From positions 1 through 9,412 of the forward strand of contig JALSOD010000214.1 in the NCBI GenBank assembly GCA_026986655.1: DNA of 9,412 nucleotides, written 5' to 3'. Position numbers and translations under genes: made by a program. The notes below the pieces were generated by a model. The model had not been told where the DNA came from, ran no database searches, and saw only the letters and a list, made by a program, of their open reading frames with translations. The DNA comes from Caldifarciminota bacterium. Its GTDB lineage: Bacteria; Hydrothermota; Hydrothermia; B15-G9; WFZT01. Shown here piece by piece: positions 1 through 6,841 of this stretch; position 1 is the stretch's first letter, and each line of letters starts with the position of its first letter.

Positions 1-45
1 TGTTGTTGAACCCACGTCTATGCCAATTGCAACGATCTTTCCCAT
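1..45 (-). CDS. Activase (ATPase) of 2-hydroxyacyl-CoA dehydratase/benzoyl-CoA reductase type, N-terminus only
   Basis: Only the first 15 codons lie in the window; the gene runs off the left edge. They read MGKIVAIGIDVGSTT, whose G-I-D-V-G-S-T-T is the phosphate-1 loop that opens the acetate/sugar kinase-Hsp70-actin ATPase fold in the BadF/BadG/BcrA/BcrD and HgdC family. Known members are homodimeric proteins with one [4Fe-4S] cluster that use ATP hydrolysis to drive single electrons into the partner dehydratase or reductase. The ATG follows the stop of the upstream subunit by three bases (TAG-GAA-ATG), and GGAG at 52-55 gives a ribosome binding site six bases away, so this is the fourth gene of the ligase-subunit-subunit operon. 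Whether it is a short HgdC-like protein (about 260 residues) or a longer fused form cannot be seen here. The fragment is short, but motif and context agree. Confidence 0.85.
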   Translation of the reverse strand, partial: MGKIVAIGIDVGSTT

Positions 46-48
46 TTC

Positions 49-1371
49 CTACTCCAGCATCTCGATGAACGAATCGAGTCTTGCCTTAACTTGCTCCTCT
101 GCGAATGCCCGCGGGTCATTATGGTCCGCTTCGAGCAGGAGAGCCGGTATTCCATAATCTTTAATAAGCTTATTTCTCTGATCAACCTGCCCAATGGAGT
201 ATGGTTTGCACGAACGATCAGAATGCAGAATTGCTCCATCCAGGTCAAATTCATCCACCATCTCTTTCATTTTCTTGAGCTTGTATCCTGTTCCACGGTT
301 GAGTATCGGATAAATGTAAGTTTTTGCCATTGATTCAATGGGCCTCTCAGGATCAATGAGTGGAGCGAGCTCTCCCCATGCCATTGTGTAAGTGGATGCA
401 ACAACCGAAATACCGTGCTTACCAAGATATTCTGCAAGGAAACGAATTCTGTACCAGATGGGGAGATTGTCCCAGAGAAGTCTCTTTCTCTCTTTTTTAA
501 CAGCCCCGATCCCTTTCTTTATTCTCTCATCAACCTCTTTTAGCATGGCAGCGTAAAAATCTACAGTTTCTGGTTTCCCCCTCATCTCGACTATAGGAGC
601 CATGTGAATGAATTGGTCAAAAACAGAAATAGGTGCAGGTTTCACCTTTCCCCGATACATAATCTCAAGCCACAACTCTGAAGCTTCCTTACTGAGTCTT
701 ACGACTTCTTTTAGCTTTTTAAAACTGAGTTTTTTGCCTGATACTTTTTCCGCAATAGGAATGGAGGCCTCAAGTTGCTTTTTGACGTATTCAATGGCGT
801 GTTCAGGGGCCTCGGTATAAACAAATGGTGTGTCGATAAGGATAATTGGAACGTTGAAATGCTTTGCAAGCACCCGGTACCAGAAGAGTACCGTCTGACA
901 GATATTTGTACAGGCGAGGAGTAAATCGGGCTTTGGTAGCTTTCCCACAGGAGTTTTTCCGGATAACATGGCACCAATGTCTGTCCTTGCGTAGGAGCAG
1001 ATGTCCTGTGAAAATCCGTAATTTTCGGCTTCTTCAGAGAGCTCCAGAGCATATCTTCTCGCGCCACACAGGGCCCCGTGATTTTCGGGGTAGAGGACGT
1101 AAAACCCCAGTGCCTGAAGGATTTCTACAGGGCCACCTGATGTAACCCAGGCAACAGGCTTGTGTCCATTAGCATATCTACCCTCTAAATAATGCCTTGA
1201 AATTAGCTCTTTTGTCCTTGCACTGATTTTTAAAGGTGGAGCAAGGATATCAGTCCTCCACTTCTTCGGAACCCGCTGTTTTCTTTCGGCCCTTAGTCTC
1301 TCTATCCTCAAGAATGTTGTCCCGAGGAGCTTTACATTCCAGTAATACTCCAGATGGGCTTTCAAACTCAT
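49..1371 (-). CDS. 2-hydroxyacyl-CoA dehydratase/benzoyl-CoA reductase family protein, larger subunit (HgdA/FldB/BcrB-like)
   Basis: This 440-residue protein belongs to the HGD-D family of oxygen-sensitive iron-sulfur enzymes that dehydrate 2-hydroxyacyl-CoAs or reduce aryl-CoAs by a radical route. Visible signatures are Cys125 in Q-D-I-C-S-Y-A-R, the pair Cys154/Cys158 in A-C-T-N-I-C-Q followed by a hydrophobic strand (VPIILIDTPF, about 174-183), and Cys388 in D-R-S-C-K-P. In characterised family members three cysteines per subunit hold the cluster; Cys125, one of 154/158, and Cys388 fit that spacing. Length is near that of HgdA-type subunits. It begins at an ATG overlapping the previous stop (ATGA), with GGAGGT six bases upstream at 1378-1383, so coupled translation with the smaller subunit is very likely. 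The family is clear; the substrate is not. The double-cubane cluster protein family (YjiM) is a related alternative, but those work without a second subunit. Confidence 0.9.
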   Translation of the reverse strand: MSLKAHLEYYWNVKLLGTTFLRIERLRAERKQRVPKKWRTDILAPPLKISARTKELISRHYLEGRYANGHKPVAWVTSGGPVEILQALGFYVLYPENHGALCGARRYALELSEEAENYGFSQDICSYARTDIGAMLSGKTPVGKLPKPDLLLACTNICQTVLFWYRVLAKHFNVPIILIDTPFVYTEAPEHAIEYVKKQLEASIPIAEKVSGKKLSFKKLKEVVRLSKEASELWLEIMYRGKVKPAPISVFDQFIHMAPIVEMRGKPETVDFYAAMLKEVDERIKKGIGAVKKERKRLLWDNLPIWYRIRFLAEYLGKHGISVVASTYTMAWGELAPLIDPERPIESMAKTYIYPILNRGTGYKLKKMKEMVDEFDLDGAILHSDRSCKPYSIGQVDQRNKLIKDYGIPALLLEADHNDPRAFAEEQVKARLDSFIEMLE

Positions 1372-2480
1372 TCAAGCACCTCCAGAAATGCTGTAATCCT
1401 TGTGATTGTTTGATGGGGGAGTGGGTCTCCTATGTCCACCTCAATGTGTACTGATGGAATTCCAACCTCTTTCAGCATATTTCTCAATTCCGGCAGGTCA
1501 AAAAGTTCAGGCTCGCAGAATTTCACAGTGTAGAAAATAACTCCACGCGCACCAGTGACCTCAACGAGTTTTTTTAGATGCTCGAATCTTTCTTCAATTA
1601 AACTTCCGCGGGTTACGTCGGGTGGGGCATCGATAATTGCCCTGGCCATCCTTTCGATAGGGTCCCGTGAATTACCAGGTGGATAAATGCGTCTGCCACA
1701 ACATGCAAAATCATCAGCCACAACCTTCCCACCCGCCTCTCCGATTGCGTCCAGAATCTCCATAGGTTCGGGTACAATCCCGGACATGATAACAGGTATT
1801 CCTTTGCCTCCAAAGTTCAATTTCTCCAAACTCTCATCTGCGAGTTTTATAAAATCCTCTGCAGGTAAAAATTCGCGTGAGCGAATTATTCTGTAAAATT
1901 CCAAATTAGAAATTGCTCCGTTCCCCTGACTCCTATCTCTAAACCTTCTTTCATAGAGTTCTTTTAGCTTCAGGTCAGCCAGTTCCTCAACCTCAATTTT
2001 CATCATAAGTGTATCGTCATCTGGTCTTTTACCGGTGATCTTAGAAAGATTTTCAAAGAGGGCTTTAATTTCTCTCATAAGAAAATTTAAATCCTCATCG
2101 CGTTTGCCCCGTGGCAGATAAAATGGAAAAACTGGTTGTCTGGGCTTCACAAAATCAATGAGAATACTGCCAAGCCCCTGAAGTGAATCGCACGCGTGCG
2201 GAACGATAATCAAATCTGTCTCATCAAGACCACCTGTTTTGAGGAACGATAGCGCGTTGTGCACAATTGAACAAACGTATGGCTGAAGATGAGCACCACC
2301 GTAGCTTACATCCACATGAGGAGGTCCCCATACCTCAACAGGCAAAAAATCGAAGGCTCTCAATAGAGCTCTTGGATAATGGATGGGCAAAACGGCGGCT
2401 ATCTTTCCCCCATTTTCTTTAAATTTTTCGCAAACTTCATGTCTCCCGGGTATCTTTATCATTTTTTTATCAGATCCCAC
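1368..2480 (-). CDS. 2-hydroxyacyl-CoA dehydratase/benzoyl-CoA reductase family protein, smaller subunit (HgdB/FldC/BcrC-like)
   Basis: A 370-residue second subunit of the same family as its downstream neighbour, expected to form a heterodimer with it in the cytoplasm. Family-like features are the N-terminal P-G-R-H-E-V-C-E-K-F, the I-A-A-V-L-P-I-H-Y-P-R strand, Cys70 in Y-V-C-S-I, Cys97 in P-H-A-C-D-S-L-Q-G, the A-D-D-F-A-C-C-G-R-R segment (Cys260-Cys261) and Cys322 in V-K-F-C-E-P-E. Cys70, Cys97 and Cys322 are the likely cluster ligands by analogy with known dehydratases; the adjacent cysteine pair is noted separately. The length matches HgdB-type subunits (about 380). The start is uncertain: the GTG used here has no good ribosome binding site, and an ATG six codons in, at 2462, is the alternative with only a weak GGGA upstream. 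It lies 16 bases after the ligase gene and shares ATGA with the next subunit. Confidence 0.9.
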   Translation of the reverse strand: MGSDKKMIKIPGRHEVCEKFKENGGKIAAVLPIHYPRALLRAFDFLPVEVWGPPHVDVSYGGAHLQPYVCSIVHNALSFLKTGGLDETDLIIVPHACDSLQGLGSILIDFVKPRQPVFPFYLPRGKRDEDLNFLMREIKALFENLSKITGKRPDDDTLMMKIEVEELADLKLKELYERRFRDRSQGNGAISNLEFYRIIRSREFLPAEDFIKLADESLEKLNFGGKGIPVIMSGIVPEPMEILDAIGEAGGKVVADDFACCGRRIYPPGNSRDPIERMARAIIDAPPDVTRGSLIEERFEHLKKLVEVTGARGVIFYTVKFCEPELFDLPELRNMLKEVGIPSVHIEVDIGDPLPHQTITRITAFLEVLE

Positions 2481-2496
2481 ACTTATTGGGAATTTT

Positions 2497-4164
2497 TTAT
2501 CCTTTCTTACGTTTCTTAATCTCCTCTTCCCTCAAAACTCGCCTCAGGATTTTTCCAATTGCACTCTTTGGCAACTCTTTCCTGAATTCGATCTCCGAGG
2601 GAACTTTGTAAGGTGCAAGATGTTTCTTGAAATATTCAATGAATTCTTCCGCTGTAGCGGTAATTCCTTCTTTGAGAACAATGAAAACTTTTATCTTCTC
2701 TCCTTTGAACTCGTCTGGAACTCCCACTGTTATTCCTTCTTTCACTTTTGGATGTTTGTAAAGAATTTCATCAATTTCTCTCGGAAATACGTTGAATCCT
2801 CCTACTATTATCAGGTCTTTTTTCCTGTCTGTAATGTAAAAGTAACCTTCTTCATCCATATAGCCTATATCTCCTGTGTATAACCAGCCGTCTTTGACCG
2901 TTTCCGCCGTTTTCTCAGGCTTGTTGTAATATCCAAGCATCACAGTTGGTGTCTTTAAAACAATTTCTCCTACCTCTCCGGGTGGGAGGTCTTTTTTACC
3001 ATCGAGGGATACTATTTTTGCATCAACGTCAGGGAATGGCAATCCGATGCTCCCCACCTTGTGTTTCCCTTTGAGAGGATTTGCCATAATTGCGGTAACG
3101 GCTTCGGTCAGTCCATATCCCTCAATGGCTCTACCACCGGTTTTTTTCTCAAAATTCTCTTTTATTGCAGCAGTAAGGGGGGCAGCACCCACCCAGATGG
3201 CTTTCAAGCTTGAGAAATCGTATTTCTCAACGTTTTTCACGGCAGAGAGAGCCACAAGAATTGTGGGAACAACTGCGGTCTGAGTGGGCTTGTATTTGTC
3301 TATTGTTTTTGCCATTTCTCTTGCACTAAATCGTGGCAGCATAACTATGGACATTCCAGAAAGCAGTGCTGCATTCATAGTTACGTTCATCCCATATCCG
3401 TGAAAAAATGGAAGCACTGCAAGCATTCTCTCTTTTTCGTTTAGATGGCCCCAGGTTTTGATCATATAAGCATTCGCTACCACAGCATAATGGGAAAGCA
3501 TGATCCCTTTTGCTACACCTGTCGTACCCCCTGAATAAATGATGATTCCAAGTTCGTCAGGATTTACATCCAGCGGTTTAAATCCATCTACAGGTTTCGA
3601 AAGCATATCTTTCATGTTAAGAAATTTACCCTTTCCTTGCTTTTTGGCCTTTTTCACCGATGGATTTTCCCTCATTTTCTGAACAAAGCTGAGGGGGAAT
3701 GGAAGAAAGTCAGCAATGTAAGAAAATATCACTCTCTCGAGAGGAGAATTTTTTGTAAGCTTTGCTACCTTTTCTGCAAACATAGGAATAGTGACAACTG
3801 TAGTGGCCGACGAGTCATTAAAATGAAACTCCAGCTCATGCGCTGTGTAGAGAGGATTTAGAGGAACTACGACAGCCCCCGTCTTAAGTATCCCATAGTA
3901 GGCAATAACATAACCCGGAAAATTCGGTAACAATAAAGCCACTTTATCACCTTTCCCGATGCCCATTTCTTGAAGGGACTCTGCGAATCTATCGGATAGG
4001 TCCTTAAGCTCCCTGTAAGTTAGCTTTTTACCGTAAAAAATGGATGCAATGTGCTCGGGAAACATCTTTGCAGAGTCATCAAGTATACGATAAATGGGCA
4101 TCCTGGGATAATCTATGCTTTGTGGAACCCCTTCATCATAAAATTTAAGCCAGGGCCTGTTCAT
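2497..4164 (-). CDS. AMP-forming acyl-CoA ligase (long-chain fatty acid/aryl-CoA synthetase type)
   Basis: A full-length 555-residue member of the ANL adenylate-forming superfamily; it joins a carboxylic acid to CoA with ATP going to AMP and pyrophosphate. All core motifs are present in order: the phosphate loop Y-S-G-G-T-T-G-V-A-K-G (210-220), the Y-G-L-T-E adenine motif (350-354), Y-T-G-D (429-432), the hinge region T-D-R-K-K-D-L-I (445-452) followed by G-G-F-N-V-F-P-R-E-I-D-E (455-466), and the catalytic lysine Lys538 in K-S-A-I-G-K-I-L-R-R. Size and the segment around 150-190 resemble FadD-type long-chain ligases, but substrate cannot be fixed by eye and an aryl or branched acid is possible. 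It opens the operon behind a recognisable promoter and a GGAGGT site five bases from the ATG, and probably supplies the CoA thioester used by the dehydratase subunits that follow. Confidence 0.93.
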   Translation of the reverse strand: MNRPWLKFYDEGVPQSIDYPRMPIYRILDDSAKMFPEHIASIFYGKKLTYRELKDLSDRFAESLQEMGIGKGDKVALLLPNFPGYVIAYYGILKTGAVVVPLNPLYTAHELEFHFNDSSATTVVTIPMFAEKVAKLTKNSPLERVIFSYIADFLPFPLSFVQKMRENPSVKKAKKQGKGKFLNMKDMLSKPVDGFKPLDVNPDELGIIIYSGGTTGVAKGIMLSHYAVVANAYMIKTWGHLNEKERMLAVLPFFHGYGMNVTMNAALLSGMSIVMLPRFSAREMAKTIDKYKPTQTAVVPTILVALSAVKNVEKYDFSSLKAIWVGAAPLTAAIKENFEKKTGGRAIEGYGLTEAVTAIMANPLKGKHKVGSIGLPFPDVDAKIVSLDGKKDLPPGEVGEIVLKTPTVMLGYYNKPEKTAETVKDGWLYTGDIGYMDEEGYFYITDRKKDLIIVGGFNVFPREIDEILYKHPKVKEGITVGVPDEFKGEKIKVFIVLKEGITATAEEFIEYFKKHLAPYKVPSEIEFRKELPKSAIGKILRRVLREEEIKKRKKG

Positions 4165-4169
4165 TATTT

Positions 4170-4175
4170 ACCTCC
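4170..4175 (-). promoter_or_regulatory. Ribosome binding site of the acyl-CoA ligase gene
   Basis: GGAGGT on the minus strand, five bases before the ATG at 4164. It is a near-perfect Shine-Dalgarno match and fixes the start of the first gene of the acyl-CoA operon. Confidence 0.8.
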
Positions 4176-4196
4176 ATGAAGTTTTTTTCATAGAAA

Positions 4197-4227
4197 ATTA
4201 TAAGGGTAAGGTATTAATTTTTTTCAA
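4197..4227 (-). promoter_or_regulatory. Probable sigma-70-type promoter of the acyl-CoA ligase/dehydratase operon
   Basis: On the minus strand a TTGAAA -35 box (4227-4222) and a perfect TATAAT -10 box (4202-4197) are separated by 19 bases, at the long end of the usual range. The predicted transcript would start near 4190 and carry a leader of about 25 bases containing the GGAGGT site. No operator-like palindrome is seen between the promoter and the gene. This is a consensus match only. Confidence 0.5.
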
Positions 4228-4272
4228 CCCGGAGTCAAAAATTCCAAAAGAGTGATCCGGCAATTTGCGGAG

Positions 4273-4375
4273 ATCCCAAAAGTCCCCCTGGTGAAAGGTA
4301 AAGATTGGGATTGTCTTCTCAAGCGATTTAAATCCCCCCGTATTTCCCCTTCTCACGAGGTGGGATTTTTAAATC
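4273..4375. repeat. Two tandem imperfect hairpins, probably a decayed palindromic intergenic repeat
   Basis: The first hairpin has perfect 7-base outer arms ATCCCAA (4273-4279) and TTGGGAT (4305-4311). The second spans 4325-4375, with GATTTAAATCCC on the left and GGGATTTTTAAATC on the right; the arms pair with a two-base bulge. The C-rich arms (AGTCCCCCT, AATCCCCCC) resemble the short palindromic repeats with runs such as AATCCCCC/GGGGGATT found in many bacterial intergenic regions; that comparison is from memory. Neither hairpin is followed by a T-run on either strand, so a simple terminator is not supported. It lies in the 302-base gap between rtcB and the acyl-CoA operon. Confidence 0.45.
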
Positions 4376-4391
4376 TACTGGAGTAATCCTG

Positions 4392-4424
4392 ACACATATC
4401 CAACCCTCAAGGTGTTTAATGTGT
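4392..4424 (-). terminator. Possible weak hairpin downstream of rtcB
   Basis: The arms ACACAT (4392-4397) and ATGTGT (4419-4424) pair perfectly, with a short bulged inner stem (AACCC against GGTGTT) around a TCAA loop. It begins about 43 bases past the rtcB stop on the minus strand, the right place for a terminator of the lipoprotein-lipid kinase-rtcB transcript, but no T-run follows. It could equally be a chance inverted repeat or part of the repeat-like structure beyond it. Confidence 0.2.
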
Positions 4425-4466
4425 ATATCGATTTTTGCAGTTGACTATAAATTTTCCACTCGAAGA

Positions 4467-5924
4467 CTATCCCTTCACAACTGCAAGAGGCCTGAGTTTA
4501 GCAACTTTTCTCGAAATTCCAGCCTTATGAACCGTATTGACCACAATGTTGACATCCTTATAAGCCTCTGGTGCTTCTTCTACTAAAACCCGTCTTGAGT
4601 GTGCTTTCACAAGGATCCCCTGATCACGAAGCTCCCGCTCAAGCGGTCTATCCCAGAGTTTTCTTTTTGCTTGGGCACGAGAAAGAACACGTCCAGCGCC
4701 ATGACATGTGGAGCCAAAAGTTTCCATCATGGCCCTCTCAGTTCCAACAAGAATATATGAGGCGGTTCCCATATCTCCAGGAATCAGGACTGGCTGACCG
4801 ACTCTTCTGTAAATCTCCGGGACTTCTGGTCTCCCGGCTGCAAAAGCACGAGTTGCCCCCTTTCTGTGAACCACAAGTTTTCTCTTTTTGCCATCTACAA
4901 TGTGTTCCTCAACCTTTGCTATATTGTGGGCAACGTCGTAAACGAGGTGTAATCCAAGGGATCTTGCACTCTTACCGAAGACTTTTGCTACACTTTCTCT
5001 GACCCAGTGTGTAATAAACTGCCTGTTTGCCCAGGCATAGTTAGCTGCTGAAACCATTGCTGCAAAGTAGCTCTGGCCTTCCCTGGATTTGAAAGGAACG
5101 CATGCAAGCTGCCTGTCTTGTACCTTTATCCCGTACCTTTTCATGGCATGTCCAAGCGTTTTCACATAGTCATCACACACCTGATGGCCAAAACCTCTTG
5201 ACCCGGTGTGAATCATAAATGTGACATATCCTTTTCTCAGTCCAAAGACTTCTGCTACCTTTTCATCGTAAATTTCTTCGACAACCTGAACCTCAAGGAA
5301 GTGGTTGCCCGCTCCAAGTGAACCAAGCTGTGGCCTTCCTCTCTCTCTCGCACGAGATGAAACCTTGGAGGGGTCGGCTCCTTTCATTTCGCCCCCTTCT
5401 TCTATTCTTTGCAAATCTTCTTCAAATCCATATCCCTGCTCCACGACCCACCTGGCACCTTTTACCATGACAGCATCAAGGTCTCTATTGGAAACCTTGA
5501 TTTTTCCACCAACTCCTACCCCTGCAGGTACGTTTTCGTAAATTGCCTGAATAACTCTTTCAAGTCTCGGTTTTAAGTCCTCCAGTTTTATATCACTTCT
5601 GATGATACGTACTCCACAGTTTATATCGTATCCGACACCACCTGGAGAAATCACTCCCTCATTTACATCAAAAGCTGCCACGCCACCTATAGGGAACCCG
5701 TATCCCCAGTGAATATCTGGCATAGCGAGAGAATATTTCACAATTCCTGGCATACAGGCCACATTGGCTACCTGCTCCGGCGCCTGATCCTGTTTGATAC
5801 TCTCGATGAGCTCATCAGTGGCGTAGATTACACCGGGAACCCGCATGCAGGACTTATAATTTCTGGGAATCTCCCATTTCGCTTCACCAATTTTCTTTAA
5901 TGGACCTTTCCATAAATTTCCCAT
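4467..5924 (-). CDS. rtcB: RNA-splicing ligase RtcB
   Basis: RtcB joins RNA 2',3'-cyclic phosphate or 3'-phosphate ends to 5'-hydroxyl ends using GTP and Mn2+, in tRNA splicing or RNA repair. Counting from an ATG at 5930, the metal and catalytic residues are all present: Asp102 and Cys105 in Y-D-I-N-C-G, His210 in G-A-G-N-H-F, His241 in I-H-T-G-S-R-G, His335 in D-V-A-H-N, and the guanylylated His410 in G-S-T-C-H-G-A-G-R. These sit six or seven residues after their equivalents in the Pyrococcus horikoshii enzyme, so this is the long form (about 480 residues) common in archaea and thermophiles. I prefer the second ATG at 5924 (485 residues), because AGAGGT lies six bases before it but directly touches the ATG at 5930. 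It follows the lipid kinase gene, whose TGA overlaps the earlier ATG. No archease gene is adjacent. Confidence 0.96.
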   Translation of the reverse strand: MGNLWKGPLKKIGEAKWEIPRNYKSCMRVPGVIYATDELIESIKQDQAPEQVANVACMPGIVKYSLAMPDIHWGYGFPIGGVAAFDVNEGVISPGGVGYDINCGVRIIRSDIKLEDLKPRLERVIQAIYENVPAGVGVGGKIKVSNRDLDAVMVKGARWVVEQGYGFEEDLQRIEEGGEMKGADPSKVSSRARERGRPQLGSLGAGNHFLEVQVVEEIYDEKVAEVFGLRKGYVTFMIHTGSRGFGHQVCDDYVKTLGHAMKRYGIKVQDRQLACVPFKSREGQSYFAAMVSAANYAWANRQFITHWVRESVAKVFGKSARSLGLHLVYDVAHNIAKVEEHIVDGKKRKLVVHRKGATRAFAAGRPEVPEIYRRVGQPVLIPGDMGTASYILVGTERAMMETFGSTCHGAGRVLSRAQAKRKLWDRPLERELRDQGILVKAHSRRVLVEEAPEAYKDVNIVVNTVHKAGISRKVAKLRPLAVVKG

Positions 5925-5926
5925 AG

Positions 5927-6841
5927 TCATACCTCTCTTTTTGTTATAATTTTCAAAAAATTTTCCTTTACTCGAAAGATCGCTGGTAATTTTCCCACAA
6001 GTTCTCCATCCATTTCCAGCATGACTTCCTGACTGGATCTGATTACTATTTCCCTCCCTGAAAAAAGTTCTACTTCTTCAATATAAATGTGTTTTCCTTT
6101 GTAGACAAGGGGTAAATTCCTCATGAATCTTCTGCGTGTGGTCTTTTTTATAAGGATAATTTCAAGTTTTCCATCATCCGCCCGTGCCATCGGAGCAATA
6201 AACATTCCACCGGCAAAATACTTTCCATTTGCAACAACTGTAGAAATTATTTCAAACTCACCAACAGATTTACCATCAATGGTTAATGATATTTTGTAAG
6301 TTTTAAGATTCACGAGACTTCGTAAGACACCATAAAGAAATGCAAGCTTACCTCCGAGGACTTTGGGAGCGCCATCGACGTTTATTACGGTATCTCCACC
6401 AAGGCCAGCGTCTGCTGCATTTACAAACACGCGTGTCGCACGATTGCCTGAAAAATCTGTATATTCAACTTCAACAATGTCGAAATTACGAATAATTCCA
6501 CTCTTTAAAGTATCGATTGCCTTAATATAGTTACTACCAACAGGGATTGTTCTGGCAAAGTCTGCTCCAGTCCCACACTCGACTATTCCAAGTGTAATGT
6601 TTTTCCTGGATAAATAGATACCATTTACAACTTCGTTGATTGTGCCATCCCCACCAACGGCAACAAGAGGGTCAAAACCTGCGAGTGTTGATTCCTCTGC
6701 AATTTTTATGGCATGAAGATGGTACTCGGTAAATACGACATCAAAATTTCCAAGTACGCTACGGGCATGGGATTCTAAAATTGGCCACTTTTTACGTGTC
6801 CTGTTTGCCCCGGCTGTTGGATTTACGATGAATCTAATCAC
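5927..6841 (-). CDS. Diacylglycerol kinase family lipid kinase (YegS/DgkB/sphingosine kinase-like)
   Basis: A 304-residue soluble lipid kinase of the DAGKc/NAD-kinase-like fold, expected to phosphorylate diacylglycerol or a related membrane lipid at the cytoplasmic face. Motifs seen are the N-terminal strand with N-P-T-A-G (7-11), the nucleotide loop G-G-D-G-T-I-N-E (63-70), G-T-G-A-D-F-A-R (90-97, where the family usually has Asn before the Asp), N-G-K-Y-F-A-G-G-M (205-213), A-P-M-A-R-A-D-D-G-K-L-E (216-227) and E-M-D-G-E (276-280), all in family order and at normal length. The start is a GTG overlapping the last eight bases of the lipoprotein gene. The conserved strand begins immediately after it, so the start is right although no separate ribosome binding site is visible; translational coupling is likely. 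The TGA stop overlaps an upstream ATG of rtcB. Confidence 0.92.
   Translation of the reverse strand: MIRFIVNPTAGANRTRKKWPILESHARSVLGNFDVVFTEYHLHAIKIAEESTLAGFDPLVAVGGDGTINEVVNGIYLSRKNITLGIVECGTGADFARTIPVGSNYIKAIDTLKSGIIRNFDIVEVEYTDFSGNRATRVFVNAADAGLGGDTVINVDGAPKVLGGKLAFLYGVLRSLVNLKTYKISLTIDGKSVGEFEIISTVVANGKYFAGGMFIAPMARADDGKLEIILIKKTTRRRFMRNLPLVYKGKHIYIEEVELFSGREIVIRSSQEVMLEMDGELVGKLPAIFRVKENFLKIITKREV
5931..5936 (-). promoter_or_regulatory. Ribosome binding site deciding the rtcB start
   Basis: AGAGGT on the minus strand directly abuts the ATG at 5930 but is six bases from the ATG at 5924, which is the normal spacing. It therefore supports the second ATG as the rtcB start. Confidence 0.6.

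Noticed and set aside
2383..2883. 166-codon open frame on the plus strand opposite the ligase and smaller subunit genes
   Set aside because: It is rich in Phe and Ser from the reverse complement of Lys/Glu-rich genes and is opposite two well-supported genes; a shadow frame.
4571..5002. 143-codon open frame on the plus strand inside rtcB
   Set aside because: It is opposite a gene with all catalytic residues conserved and shows no domain or ribosome binding site; a shadow frame.
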